From Betaproteobacteria bacterium SG8_41 (GTDB lineage Bacteria > Pseudomonadota > Gammaproteobacteria > Burkholderiales > SG8-41): a stretch of DNA of 64,000 nt. Position numbers and translations under genes: made by a program. Positions 25,572-34,703 of the stretch are shown piece after piece; positions within the stretch are counted from its first letter, which is position 1; every line of letters begins with the position of its first letter. Below the pieces are notes generated by a model. That model saw only the letters and a list, made by a program, of their open reading frames with translations, made no database searches and had not been told where the DNA came from. The DNA is taken from positions 1 through 64,000 of the forward strand of contig LJTT01000012.1 in NCBI GenBank assembly GCA_001303585.1. The letters run 5' to 3'.

Positions 25572-26696
25572 ATGAAGATAGAGCGAGTCGAAGTATTCGG
25601 AGTCGCCGTGCCGCTGGTCGGCGAATACAAGAACGCGTATCTCTCCAAGACTGTGCAGAAGAGCGCTGTCGTGCGAATTACGGCCACCGGAGGTGTCGTC
25701 GGGCTCGGCAACATCGATCCAACGCCGGGCTACTCAAAGGAGCAGGTCTCCGGTCATCTCGAGGTGCTGCGCTCGAAATTCGCGTCGCTGCTGATCGGCA
25801 TGGATCCGACCAATATCCACGCGATTCTCGGGACGATCGAGCCGGCGGTGGAGGGTTACCTCGATTCCAAGGCGGCGATCGAGATGGCGTGCGTCGATCT
25901 CGCCGCGCGCGCGGCCGGCATGTCGGTACACACCTATCTTGGCGGCGCGGTGAAGGAGCGCCTTTTGTTCAACGCGTGGATCGGCATTCTGTCGCCGGAG
26001 GAGGCGGCCCGCGAAACGCTGGGATGGAAGCAGAAGGGCTTTCGCTCGGCCAAGATCAAGGTCGGCGGCGGCATCGAGGCCGACCGTGACCGGGTCGAGG
26101 CTGTGCGCGAGGCCGTTGGTCCCGATTTCGAGCTGCGCATCGATGCCAACGCGGGCTACGATGCCGAGACGTCGATCAGGCTGGCAAAGATGGTTGCCCC
26201 ATTCCGTCTGCAGCACTTCGAGCAGCCGGTGCCCGATCACGACCTGGCGGGCATGGCGCGCGTGCGCAAAGAAGCAAACGCGGTCGGCGTGCCGATCATG
26301 GCGGACGAGTCGGTGCTCGACCACGCCAGCTTGATCCGTATTATCAAGATGGATGCGGCCGATATCGTGAAGGTCAAGGTCATGAAGCAGGGCGGTTTTC
26401 TCAATACGCGGCGCATGATCGCAACTGCCGAGGCCGCAGGCATCCGTTGCGTCGTCGGTCATGGCTTCGGGCTCGGCGTCAACACGATGGCTGAGATCAT
26501 GCTGGCCGCGACGTCGGCGAACGTGGTGGATGGGCTGGAGTGCGTTGGTCCCCTCAAGACGGCGGATGACATCGTGACCCGCAAGCTCGACCTGTCTTCG
26601 GGCGGCATCGCGCTGCCCGGCGGTCCCGGATTGGGGGTGACGCTCGACGACGCCAAGCTCGACAAGTACCGCTTTGACGTCAAGGCCGCTGCTTAA
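25572..26696 (+). CDS. Mandelate racemase/muconate lactonizing enzyme family
   Basis: 374 residues from the ATG at 25572 (AGGA upstream). Enolase superfamily: capping domain to about 125, then a barrel with the catalytic K-x-K in SAKIKVGGG (about 161/163), metal ligands Asp in RIDANAGYD (about 191), Glu in HFEQPVPDHD (about 217) and Asp in MADESVLDH (about 243), and a late Gly-His in CVVGHGFGLGVN. The KxK plus a second Lys in VKVKVMKQGG is the muconate-cycloisomerase-like arrangement, covering cycloisomerases, racemases and epimerases. It is followed by a lyase, so the pair may process a hydroxy- or keto-acid. Confidence 0.88.
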   Translation: MKIERVEVFGVAVPLVGEYKNAYLSKTVQKSAVVRITATGGVVGLGNIDPTPGYSKEQVSGHLEVLRSKFASLLIGMDPTNIHAILGTIEPAVEGYLDSKAAIEMACVDLAARAAGMSVHTYLGGAVKERLLFNAWIGILSPEEAARETLGWKQKGFRSAKIKVGGGIEADRDRVEAVREAVGPDFELRIDANAGYDAETSIRLAKMVAPFRLQHFEQPVPDHDLAGMARVRKEANAVGVPIMADESVLDHASLIRIIKMDAADIVKVKVMKQGGFLNTRRMIATAEAAGIRCVVGHGFGLGVNTMAEIMLAATSANVVDGLECVGPLKTADDIVTRKLDLSSGGIALPGGPGLGVTLDDAKLDKYRFDVKAAA

Positions 26697-26734
26697 CGAC
26701 TTGAGTGGCGAGCGGACGAACCCGTTTGTAAATC

Positions 26735-26935
26735 GCATATAGCCGCAGATAAACGCGGATACACGCAGATGAAAAATTCAAACCTATCCGGGAACCGTTT
26801 TTTGAGCGGTGCTGATCGGCGTTCATCGGCGTCTGAGAAACCTCGTTCTGGGTTCGCAGTTCTGGGGTTCAGGTTTGATGTTGTTTTGAATGATGTGATC
26901 TGCGTTTATCTGCGTTTATCTGCGGCTAAAATGGT
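26735..26935. repeat. 10-bp unit dyad minisatellite
   Basis: Left arm AGCCGCAGATAAACGCGGAT followed by ACACGCAGATG (26741-26771). Right arm ATCTGCGTTTATCTGCG then TTTATCTGCGGCTAA (26897-26929), its complement. The unit is GCAGATAAAC. An inner arm ATCGGCGTTCATCGGCG lies in the loop (about 26815-26832). Confidence 0.8.
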
Positions 26936-26963
26936 TTTTGGGCACGCGCGGGAGCGGTGAGCA

Positions 26964-27848
26964 GTGAGCGGTAATAATCCGAGGAAAAGGCTGCGCGAGC
27001 TGCTGGCGTCGAAGCGCCTGATCGTCGCGCCGGGCATTTACGACGCGTACGGCGCGCGCCTGGTGGAGCAGGCGGGCTTCGAAGCCGTCTACATGACGGG
27101 CAACGGCGTCTCGGCCAGCCTGCTGGGGCGTCCCGACGTCGGGCTGGTGGACCTGACCCTGATCACTTCACATGCGCACCGCGTTGCGTCGGCGGTGGAG
27201 ATCCCTCTCATCTGCGACGCCGATACCGGTTACGGCAATGTTGTCAATGTGCGCCGCACCGTGCAGGAGTTCGAGGGTGCGGGCGTGGCGGCGATCCATC
27301 TCGAAGACCAGGTTTCGCCAAAGCGATGCGGGCACTTGCCCGGCTCGCGCCCGGTGGTGCCGCTCGAGGAAGCGGTTGGCAAGATCGAGGCCGCCGTCGC
27401 GGCTCGCCGCGACCCGGATTTCGCGATCATCGCCCGCACTGACGCCGCCACTGGCGAGGGCATCGACGCGGCCATCCGCCGCGGCCAGGCCTATCGCAAG
27501 GCGGGTGCCGACGTCGTCTTCGTGGAATTGAACAGCAGCCCGGACATCGTCGAGATACTGAAGCGCGTCGCTGGCGAGATCGACGCGCCGTGCCTGGTCA
27601 ACGTCGCTGAGTCGGGCAGGCTCGGAGAGCTTACGGCCGCCGAGCTGGGTGATATCGGCTTTCGGATCGCAATTTATCCCGGACTCGGGCGTTGCGCTGC
27701 GGGCTACGGGATACGCGAAGCGTTAAAGGTGCTCAAGCACGACGGCAGCACCGCCAACGCGCGCGACCGCATGCTGACGTTCAAGGAATACAACGAAGCG
27801 CTCAAGCTGTCGGAGGTCGAGGAGTGGGAGCAGCGCTACCTCCGGTAG
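26964..27848 (+). CDS. Isocitrate lyase/PEP mutase family lyase
   Basis: 294 residues with a GTG start and GGGAG about ten bases upstream. The family splits C-C or C-P bonds of 2-hydroxy or 2-oxo acids (methylisocitrate, dimethylmalate, oxaloacetate). Motifs: APGIYDAYGARL, YMTGNGVSASLLG, CDADTGYGN (metal Asp), HLEDQVSPKRCGHLPG (active loop with the catalytic Cys), IARTDAATGEG and LVNVAESG. The KRCGH form is that of 2,3-dimethylmalate lyase, methylisocitrate lyase and related lyases. With the LeuCD-type dehydratase upstream, a dimethylmalate- or methylcitrate-like substrate is a reasonable guess. Confidence 0.88.
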   Translation: MSGNNPRKRLRELLASKRLIVAPGIYDAYGARLVEQAGFEAVYMTGNGVSASLLGRPDVGLVDLTLITSHAHRVASAVEIPLICDADTGYGNVVNVRRTVQEFEGAGVAAIHLEDQVSPKRCGHLPGSRPVVPLEEAVGKIEAAVAARRDPDFAIIARTDAATGEGIDAAIRRGQAYRKAGADVVFVELNSSPDIVEILKRVAGEIDAPCLVNVAESGRLGELTAAELGDIGFRIAIYPGLGRCAAGYGIREALKVLKHDGSTANARDRMLTFKEYNEALKLSEVEEWEQRYLR

Positions 27849-27958
27849 CGAGTGATGAATGATGAATGGACTGAACCGTCCGTCGCTTTGCGTTGTCCAT
27901 CACACATCACCGTCAATTCGCCATTCACCATTCACGATTCACCGTTCACGGGGTTGAG
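27848..27958. repeat. Inverted GTGATGAATG / CATTCACCATTCAC arms
   Basis: GAGTGATGAATGATGAATGG (27850-27869) is opposed by CCATCACACATCACC (27897-27911), followed by ATTCACCATTCACGATTCAC (27923-27942). Several families are mixed in the 113 bp before the next gene. Confidence 0.6.
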
Positions 27959-27961
27959 AAT

Positions 27962-29326
27962 ATGGAAGTCACACGCACCCTTGCCAAATTTGTCGTAGAG
28001 CACCGTTACGCGGACATTCCGGAGAAGGTGCGGCACGAGGCCGCGCGGTCTTTTCTGAATTGGGTCGGCTGCGCGGTTGGGGCGAGCCGCCACGAGACCG
28101 TGGAAAATGCTCTGGCGGCGCTTTCGGAATTCTCGGGTCCGCGCGAAGCGACCGTGCTTGGCCGCGGCGACAAAGTCGATATCATGCTGGCGGCCTTGCT
28201 GAATGGCATCACCTCGCACACCTTCGATTTCGACGATACGCACCTGAAGACTGTGATTCATCCCAGCGGTCCCGTGGCCTCGGCGATACTGGCGCTCGCC
28301 GAGCGGACGCCGGTGCGCGGCGATGAATTCCTGCACGCATTCATTCTCGGGGTGGAAGCCGAATGCCGCATCGGCAACTCCGTCTATCCGCCGCATTACG
28401 ATGTGGGCTGGCACATTACCGGGACGGCTGGCGTGTTCGGGGCTGCTGCTGCCGCCGGGCGACTGCTGGGCCTGAGCGAGCAGCAGATGGTGTGGGCGCT
28501 CGGCATTGCCGCGACGCAGTCGTCCGGGCTGCGCGAGATGTTCGGCACGATGTGCAAGCCTTTTCATCCCGGCAACGCAGCCAGGAACGGCCTGCTTGCG
28601 GCGCTGCTCGCGCAACGGGATTTTACGAGCTCGTCCCAGGGCATCGAGGCCAAGCGCGGCTTCGCGAACGTGCTCTCCACCCGGTTCAAGCCCGAGGAGA
28701 TTACGAAGCGACTCGGGGAGACCTGGGAGATCGCGCTCAACACCTACAAGCCATTCGCCTGCGGCATCGTCGAGCATCCCGCGATTGACGGTTGCATCCA
28801 GCTGCGCAAGAACTACAACCTGAAGGCCGAGGACATCGAGCGCGTCGATCTGAAGGTCCATCCGCTGGTGCTGGAGCTCACTGGCAAGAAGGCCCCGCAG
28901 GTCGGGCTGGAAGGCAAGTTCAGCGTGTATCACTCTTGTGCGGTGGCGATCATTCACGGCGCGGCGGGGGAGTCGCAGTACAGCGACGAAGCAGTGAGGG
29001 ACCCGCGCGCGGTCGCATTGCGCGAGCGCGTGAACGCGACCGTGGAGCAGGGCCTGCACGAAGACCAGGTCCGGGTCACCGTAAAGCTCAAGAACGGCCA
29101 GACACTCGAACAATACATCGAGCACGCGGTGGGGAGCCTCGACCGGCCAATGAGCGACGGTGATCTCGAAGCGAAGTTCCATGGACTTGCCGAGGGGGTT
29201 CTGTCGCGGCTGGAGACCGAGAACCTGATTCGTCTATGCTGGGATGTCGCAAAACTCAAGGATGCGGGCGAGGTGGCGCGCGCTTCGGTGGCTGCCGCGC
29301 CCGCGGATGCCCGCAAGGCGTCCTGA
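27962..29326 (+). CDS. MmgE/PrpD family protein (copy 2 of 3)
   Basis: 454 residues from the ATG at 27962; an upstream in-frame ATG at 27893 lies in the repeat. All-helical MmgE/PrpD domain with ARSFLNWVGCAVGASRHET, LNGITSHTFDFDDTHLKT, HPSGPVASAILALAE, HITGTAGVFGAAAAAG and GTMCKPFHPGNAARNGLLA, then the lid domain with KFSVYHSCAVAI. It is more similar to the third copy than to the first in the GT-M-KPFH region. Likely a dehydratase, decarboxylase or epimerase on a tricarboxylate or aminosuccinate. A Bug receptor follows after 220 bp. Confidence 0.88.
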   Translation: MEVTRTLAKFVVEHRYADIPEKVRHEAARSFLNWVGCAVGASRHETVENALAALSEFSGPREATVLGRGDKVDIMLAALLNGITSHTFDFDDTHLKTVIHPSGPVASAILALAERTPVRGDEFLHAFILGVEAECRIGNSVYPPHYDVGWHITGTAGVFGAAAAAGRLLGLSEQQMVWALGIAATQSSGLREMFGTMCKPFHPGNAARNGLLAALLAQRDFTSSSQGIEAKRGFANVLSTRFKPEEITKRLGETWEIALNTYKPFACGIVEHPAIDGCIQLRKNYNLKAEDIERVDLKVHPLVLELTGKKAPQVGLEGKFSVYHSCAVAIIHGAAGESQYSDEAVRDPRAVALRERVNATVEQGLHEDQVRVTVKLKNGQTLEQYIEHAVGSLDRPMSDGDLEAKFHGLAEGVLSRLETENLIRLCWDVAKLKDAGEVARASVAAAPADARKAS

Positions 29327-29546
29327 TTGGGCTCAGTCCCAGCGGCAATGCTGTGCAGTCCCTCAGCGTTTGCGCTTGAGGCGGCAGGCAGTGCACAATA
29401 ACGCCCCGCGGCAGGGATTTTCGCCAGCGCAGTGTGGTCGGAAAAAGCGCTGGCGTGCCAATGCAGTGAAAGTCCTTCCCTCGTGCCGATTGTCCTCGCG
29501 ATAAGCCGGCGGAAGATATTCCCAATAATATTCTTGGAGAAAGTCA

Positions 29547-30530
29547 ATGAAGCTATCAGTGTTACGTGGCGCGGTGGCCAGCGCATTGTTGCTGGCTACC
29601 GGAGCGCTTTTCGCGGCCCAGGGCGACTATCCCTCGCGGCCATTGCGCATGATCGTGCCGTTTCAACCGGGCGGCGCATCCGACTTCGTGGGGCGCATTA
29701 TCCAGCCCAAGCTGTCTGAAGAACTGGGCCAGAACATCGTGGTGGAAAACCGCGTCGGTGCATCCGGCTACGTCGGGGTCGAGACGGCGGCGAAGGCGAC
29801 TCCTGATGGTTACACGTTCCTGCTGGGCAATATCGGGACGATGGCGATCAATGCCTCGGTGTTTCCGAAGTTCAAGGTAAAACCGTTGCAGGCATTCATC
29901 GGCGTCTCGCAGGTCGTCGACGTGCCGGGCATGGTTGTGGTGCACCCTTCGCTTCCGGTCAAGACGATCAAGGAGTTTATCGATTACGCGAAGGCGCGGC
30001 CCGGCAAGCTGAACTTCTCCGCTTCCGGCGCGGGCAGCAACTCGCGGCTGGCGATGGAGTACTTCATGCGGCAGGCCGGAATCAATGTCGTCATGGTGGC
30101 CTACAAAGGCGGCGCCGGCGGCGCCTCGCTAGGGGTGGTCCAGGGCGAAGTTCAGATGACGATTCTGACCTCGTCATCGCTGCTGCCGTTCATACGCAGC
30201 GGCAGGCTGCGGGCCATCGGGGTCATCGCGCCGAACCGTTTGAGCGCAGCGCCCGACGTGCCGACGATGAAGGAGTCGGGGTTCCCGGACCTGGTCGTTG
30301 GCTCGTGGCAGGGCATATACGTGCCGAAGGGCACGCCGCAGGCAGTGGTCAAGCGGCTGTTCCCGGCCGTGGTGAACACGATGAAGGATCCTGAAGTCGT
30401 GCGCCGTCTCGGGACGGCCAGTGCCGCGGCCATTACGAGCGCATCGCCTGCGGATTTCCGCAAGTTCTGGTTGAGCGAGCACAATCGCTGGGCGAAGGTG
30501 GTGAAGGACATCGGCGCAGTAGCGCATTAA
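29547..30530 (+). CDS. Bug-family substrate-binding protein (TctC-like), receptor 1
   Basis: 327 residues, GGAG upstream. Periplasmic receptor of tripartite tricarboxylate transporters. Sec signal peptide (1-24, cleavage near ALFAAQG), then the hallmark YPSRPLRMIVPFQPGGASD, a ligand loop KATPDGYTFLLGN, the VHPSLPVKTIKEFIDYAKARPGKLNFS block and YKGGAGGASL. No membrane components are adjacent; the only tctAB pair is over 30 kb away. It sits among hydro-lyase genes, so it probably delivers the substrate of that pathway. A terminator follows. Confidence 0.9.
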   Translation: MKLSVLRGAVASALLLATGALFAAQGDYPSRPLRMIVPFQPGGASDFVGRIIQPKLSEELGQNIVVENRVGASGYVGVETAAKATPDGYTFLLGNIGTMAINASVFPKFKVKPLQAFIGVSQVVDVPGMVVVHPSLPVKTIKEFIDYAKARPGKLNFSASGAGSNSRLAMEYFMRQAGINVVMVAYKGGAGGASLGVVQGEVQMTILTSSSLLPFIRSGRLRAIGVIAPNRLSAAPDVPTMKESGFPDLVVGSWQGIYVPKGTPQAVVKRLFPAVVNTMKDPEVVRRLGTASAAAITSASPADFRKFWLSEHNRWAKVVKDIGAVAH

Positions 30531-30593
30531 GCCTAGCGCGCCGAGACGAAGCCGGGAGGGAGATTCCCGGCGACGATATCGGGAGAGACGTTC

Positions 30594-30630
30594 GGGCCGT
30601 GCAGCAGGAAGCGCACGGCCCGTTTTTGTT
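30594..30630 (+). terminator. Intrinsic terminator after Bug receptor 1
   Basis: GGGCCGTGC (30594-30602), short loop, GCACGGCCC (30613-30621), then GTTTTTGTTT. A nine-pair G+C-rich stem with a U tract on the plus strand. Confidence 0.8.
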
Positions 30631-30708
30631 TCAGATCTCGGCTGCCGCGCCGCGCGCAGTGGCAGCCTGGCGCCACCGCCTCGTCGTGGCGGCGAAGGCT
30701 GGTAACGC

Positions 30709-31710
30709 TTAAGCGGCGCGCTGCTGGGCCTTGCCGGCCCCGGCTTTCACTTTGGCGACGAGTCCCGTCGCCTCGAGATCCGCCAGCATCTCTTTCTTGG
30801 CCTGCTCGGTCATCTCGGCGCAGGGCGCGCGCACCGGGCCGCCCACCATACCGATGCATTCCATCCAGAATTTCTGCTCGGCAATGGCCATGCGGCCGCT
30901 GCCGCCATAACCGGGAATCCATTTTGCGAGCACCGAGCGCAGCGGGTTCAAGCTGCGGCAAATCTCCGTCGCCTTGTTCATGTCCCCGCTGAGCGCGGCG
31001 CGGGCGTAATCGTTGACCGGCGTGTAGCCCGGAACCTGGAAGAGATGCGGGCAGTAATTCAACAGCCAGCGATCGCCGCACACGCTGAGGTTGTAGAGAA
31101 ACGGGGCTTCATCGGCCACGCTCACTTCCACCTCCTTGCCGATGGCGTCGCGCAGCGCGGTGGTCGGCTGCGGCTTGCTCACGCCCTGCTTGAAGCCGCA
31201 AATATTCGGCAGCGTGGCGAGGCGCTTGGCGAGCTTCGTCGAGATGGGGTAGGTCTGCTCGGTGTTGAACAGCACGATGCCGATATCCACGCGCTCGCAT
31301 ACCAGGCGGAAATAGTCGAAGACCGCGTCGTCATTGCGCGCCGCGATGAAAGGCGTGAGGATGATGACGAAATCGATGCCTGCAGACTGCGCGTGCTGAG
31401 CGAGCTTTACCGCCTCATAAGGGTTCTGGTGGTGGCAGCCCGCGATCAGCGGTATCCGGCCCTTCGCGGTCTCGACGTTGATTTCCACGACCCGCATGCG
31501 CTCTTCATTCGTCATCGCCCAGAACTCGCCGACATTGCCGATGCAGTAATGGCCGTCGAGGTTCAGTTTGGAGATGCAGTGCTCCAGGTTCGCTGCATTG
31601 CCCGCCTCGTCGAGCCGGTCATTCGCGGTGAAAGTGGTTGGCAGCGCGGTCCATACGCCCTTCAGGACCGTCTTCGCATATTCTTTCGCGTCTTGCTTGC
31701 GGTATTTCAT
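30709..31710 (-). CDS. Dihydrodipicolinate-synthase-family lyase/aldolase
   Basis: 333 residues from the ATG at 31710, set by GGAGG seven bases upstream. Class I aldolase barrel of the DapA/NAL family: GVWTALPTTFTANDRLD, GNVGEFWAMTNEERMRVVE (substrate loop), ILTPFIAARNDD, and Schiff-base Lys in ICGFKQGVSK (about 173). The YN-P motif of true DapA is replaced by FNTEQTYPIS, so lysine biosynthesis is unlikely; pyruvate-dependent aldolase, dehydratase or decarboxylase activity on a sugar or keto acid is more likely. The C-terminus ends in an Ala/Lys tail. It faces the flanking Bug genes from the opposite strand. Confidence 0.85.
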   Translation of the reverse strand: MKYRKQDAKEYAKTVLKGVWTALPTTFTANDRLDEAGNAANLEHCISKLNLDGHYCIGNVGEFWAMTNEERMRVVEINVETAKGRIPLIAGCHHQNPYEAVKLAQHAQSAGIDFVIILTPFIAARNDDAVFDYFRLVCERVDIGIVLFNTEQTYPISTKLAKRLATLPNICGFKQGVSKPQPTTALRDAIGKEVEVSVADEAPFLYNLSVCGDRWLLNYCPHLFQVPGYTPVNDYARAALSGDMNKATEICRSLNPLRSVLAKWIPGYGGSGRMAIAEQKFWMECIGMVGGPVRAPCAEMTEQAKKEMLADLEATGLVAKVKAGAGKAQQRAA

Positions 31711-31772
31711 AGTTGCCCTCCATTGGGGCCGATGAGGTTGGGCCAGCGCCAAAAAATGACACGGCGAGCTTA

Positions 31773-32015
31773 TCAGATCGCCCCACTGCGCTGCCAGACA
31801 AACTGCATCGGATGGCGCCGGCCGAAGCGAACATTTCCATAAGCTGGACTACGCGGAACGCGCTCCATGGCGCGTGACAGAGATGGAACATCAGGGTTAT
31901 TCTTGTCGCCCCACGTAGTCCCGTAATGCTCGGGTTTGTGACGTAACACCTGCGACCAGTCCTGCCCGAGGTGGCAGCTGTCGCAGCGAGTGAGACGTCG
32001 AATCGAGGACGTCCA
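31773..32015 (-). pseudogene. Possible cytochrome-c-like remnant with CxxCH motif
   Basis: On the minus strand an 81-codon open stretch lacks a plausible start but reads like protein: TRCDSCHLGQDWSQVLRHK followed by PEHYGTTWGDKNNPDVPS and MERVPRSPAYGN. CDSCH is a haem c attachment motif. The rest of this 370 bp gap (31711-32080) has no gene. It could be the decayed end of a cytochrome or a chance reading; I cannot name a family. Confidence 0.3.
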
Positions 32016-32080
32016 TCATATGAACTTAAACAGACGTCCCGGTCGCGTCGGGCTGCGAGTTCTCTTTTGAGGGGGGCAAC

Positions 32081-33040
32081 ATGAAGACCAGACTATTGTT
32101 GTTTATCGCGGCGCTTCTCTCCATTTTCGCGTCAGGCGCTTGGGCACAGGGTTATCCGACCAAGCCAATCCGGCTGGTCGTCCCGTTTTCGCCCGGTGGC
32201 GGCACCGACACACAGGCTCGCGCGATCGCGCAGCGCATGTCCGAGACGCTCGGGCAGACGGTCGTGGTCGACAATCGACCGGGCGCGGGTGGCTCTATTG
32301 GCGCGGAGATAGTGGTGCGCGCCACCCCCGACGGCTATACGCTGATCATGGTCTCGGGCAGCTACGGCGCCAATGCCGCGCTGTACAAGCTGCGCTACGA
32401 CCCGATCGGCGACATCCAGCCGGTTGCTCTCATTGGAACGACCGGGCTCGTGCTGTCGGTGCACCCCTCGGTGCCGGCCAGGAGCGTCAAGGAATTCATC
32501 GCGCACGCCAAGGCCAATCCCGGCAAGCTTAACTTCGGATCGGCCGGCACGGGCGGTCTCGGGCACCTCGCAGGCGAAGTTTTCAAGCTCGAGTCCAAAG
32601 TAGATTTCGTCCACGTGCCGTACAAGGGCAGCGGCCCGACCATGCGGGCTCTACTTGCCGGGGAAATTCAGCTGAGCTTCAGCAGCATGGTCCCGAGCAT
32701 TCCCCATGTGAAGGCGGGGCGGCTGCGCGCCCTCGGTGTGACCACTGCTCAGCGGTCGCCCGCACTGCCGGACGTGCCGGCCATCAGCGAGACCCTGCCC
32801 GGTTACGAGGTGACGCATTGGTACGGCCTCTGGGGCCCCAGGGGCCTTCCCAAGCCCATCCTCGCGCGGTGGAACAAGGAAGTTTCGAGGGTATTGCAAT
32901 TGGACGATGTGAAGCGACGACTGTCCAATGAGGGAATGGTGCCCGGCGGCGGATCTCCGGAATCATTTGCGAAGTTTCTCCGGCAGCAGGTCGAAAAATG
33001 GCGCAGGGTTGTCAAAGAGGCGAACATCAAAATTGGGTGA
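32081..33040 (+). CDS. Bug-family substrate-binding protein, receptor 2
   Basis: 319 residues; a GAGGGGGG ribosome site precedes the ATG. Signal peptide 1-22 (ends GAWAQG), then YPTKPIRLVVPFSPGGGTDTQ, VVDNRPGAGGSIGAEIVVRATPDGYTL, VHPSVPARSVKEFIAHAKANPGKLNFGS and VPYKGSGPTM. A canonical TctC-like receptor for a carboxylate. It stands between the DHDPS-family gene and the third MmgE/PrpD gene and ends with a strong terminator. The ligand is unknown; Bug loops bind carboxylates through the main chain and two waters, so residues give little specificity. Confidence 0.92.
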   Translation: MKTRLLLFIAALLSIFASGAWAQGYPTKPIRLVVPFSPGGGTDTQARAIAQRMSETLGQTVVVDNRPGAGGSIGAEIVVRATPDGYTLIMVSGSYGANAALYKLRYDPIGDIQPVALIGTTGLVLSVHPSVPARSVKEFIAHAKANPGKLNFGSAGTGGLGHLAGEVFKLESKVDFVHVPYKGSGPTMRALLAGEIQLSFSSMVPSIPHVKAGRLRALGVTTAQRSPALPDVPAISETLPGYEVTHWYGLWGPRGLPKPILARWNKEVSRVLQLDDVKRRLSNEGMVPGGGSPESFAKFLRQQVEKWRRVVKEANIKIG

Positions 33041-33070
33041 CCGTTATCGGTGCGCCAACAACAGCCGCCG

Positions 33071-33100
33071 ACGCCCGGCTTCGCAGCGGGCGTTTTTTTT
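33071..33100 (+). terminator. Intrinsic terminator after Bug receptor 2
   Basis: ACGCCCG-GCTTCGCAG-CGGGCGT followed by seven further T. Confidence 0.85.
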
Positions 33101-33148
33101 CGAGCAATCTAATAGTGGACGAGTGATTGAGGAGTCACTGGAGGAAAT

Positions 33149-34564
33149 ATGACTCTCGCACGCCAGCTGGCACAGCGCATTACGGCGATGTCTTACGAAA
33201 CCCTTCCGCCGGAGGTCGGTTACTGGTGCAGGATTGCAGTGCTCGACACGGTGGGGGTCACGTTGGCCGGTTCCCTCGAGGAGGCGCCGCGCTTGGTCGA
33301 GGATGTGCTCGACTTGCAGTCCGGCGAGGGCCCCTGTCTTGTCTTCGGCAGCGCCCGGCGTGTGCGTCCCCTCGATGCCGCGCTGGTGAACGGCACGGCA
33401 GCGCATGCCCTTGATTTTGACAACACGGCCAAGAATCTGGGCGGGCACGTGTCAGCGGTGATGGTCCCTGCGCTGATTGCTGCAGGCGAGGCGTTCGGGG
33501 CAAGCGGGCGCGAGGTGCTGCTGGCGCATGCCGCCGGTTACGAAGTAGGCGCGCGTATCGGGCGCTGCGTAAATCCCTACCACACCGAGAGGGGCTGGCA
33601 TCCGACAGCGACGATCGGCGTTTTTGCAGTGGCATCCGCCTGCGCGCGGTTGCTTGGATTGACGACGGCCGAGACGGAAACTGCGCTCGTGATCGCCGCG
33701 TCCCATGCGGCGGGAATCAAAGCCAACTTCGGCACCATGACCAAGCCATTGCATGCCGGCCAGTGCGCGCGCGGCGGACTGCTCGCGGTGCTGCTCGCAC
33801 GCAAGGGCTATACCGCCAACCCTGAAGCATTCGAGCACAAGCAGGGTTTTTTCAAGGTCTTCAACGGTGAGGGTAATTACGACGCGGCGCGCGCCCTCGA
33901 GGGGTGGAAGGATTGGGAGATCGCGTCCCCGGGTGCGAGCTACAAGCTCTACCCTTGCTGCTACAGCACGCACGCGGCGGTGGAGGCGGCGCTCAACCTG
34001 GTGCGCCGGCACGGCCCGTTCGACACGCGCACGGTGGCGCGCGTCGATTCATGGACGCCGGCGCGCGGGCTTGCGCACACCGACCGTCCCGATCCCGACA
34101 GCGTGCTGGCGGCCAAGTTCAGCGTGCAGTACTGCGTGGCCCGCGCGCTGATGCACGGCAAGGTCGTGCTCGAGCATTTCGAAGGCGACGCCTGGCGCGA
34201 TCCGGCGGTGCGGGAGTTGCTGCCGCGCGTCCATGCGACACCTTACACCGGCAAGCCGTTTGCGGATGACGATCCGTTCGACGCGGAAGTGAAAGTGACG
34301 TTGACGGACGGGAGAACGTTCTCGGAGAAGGTGGACCGGCCGCTCGGCAGGACTTCGGATAACCCGATTCCGCCCGAGTATCTGAAGGCCAAATTTGAAA
34401 ACTGTGCTTCTCGCGTCCTGGCCCCGCCAGCGGTGGCGGCGGTGTGCAGCGGCATCGAGTCATTGGAGCAAGTGGGCTCGATGCGGGAGTTCACGCGCCT
34501 GCTCGAGCCGGCCGCCGTCGTCGCGAAGCCCGTCAGGCAAGCGGTAAAAGGAGGTGTCGCCTGA
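33149..34564 (+). CDS. MmgE/PrpD family protein (copy 3 of 3)
   Basis: 471 residues with a GGAGG ribosome site. Signs of the family: WCRIAVLDTVGVTLAGSLEE, VNGTAAHALDFDNTAKNLGGHVSA (here FDNT replaces FDDT), GWHPTATIGVFAVASACARLL, GTMTKPLHAGQCARGGLLA and a lid domain ending ENCASRVLAPP. The DD of the FDD-T motif seen in the other two copies is FDN here. It precedes the TcuA-like flavoprotein and amidohydrolases on the same strand, suggesting one transcription unit with them. Confidence 0.88.
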   Translation: MTLARQLAQRITAMSYETLPPEVGYWCRIAVLDTVGVTLAGSLEEAPRLVEDVLDLQSGEGPCLVFGSARRVRPLDAALVNGTAAHALDFDNTAKNLGGHVSAVMVPALIAAGEAFGASGREVLLAHAAGYEVGARIGRCVNPYHTERGWHPTATIGVFAVASACARLLGLTTAETETALVIAASHAAGIKANFGTMTKPLHAGQCARGGLLAVLLARKGYTANPEAFEHKQGFFKVFNGEGNYDAARALEGWKDWEIASPGASYKLYPCCYSTHAAVEAALNLVRRHGPFDTRTVARVDSWTPARGLAHTDRPDPDSVLAAKFSVQYCVARALMHGKVVLEHFEGDAWRDPAVRELLPRVHATPYTGKPFADDDPFDAEVKVTLTDGRTFSEKVDRPLGRTSDNPIPPEYLKAKFENCASRVLAPPAVAAVCSGIESLEQVGSMREFTRLLEPAAVVAKPVRQAVKGGVA

Positions 34565-34703
34565 GGTTTCCGTCGGCCCGGAAGCGGTCGAGTCCGGGCG
34601 GCATCAGCAATCGAGACAAGAAGGGCTTCAGAATCACGGCAGCAGCGCCTGATGCGGGGAATCGCGGAGGGCGTTTTGGTGCCGTCGTCAGAAATTCAAT
34701 CGA

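Noticed and set aside
19110-34564. 2-methylcitrate cycle based on PrpD and PEP-mutase-family genes
   Set aside because: No methylcitrate synthase (prpC), no prpR and no acnD/prpF; the PrpD family is functionally broad and the genes are not arranged as a prp operon.
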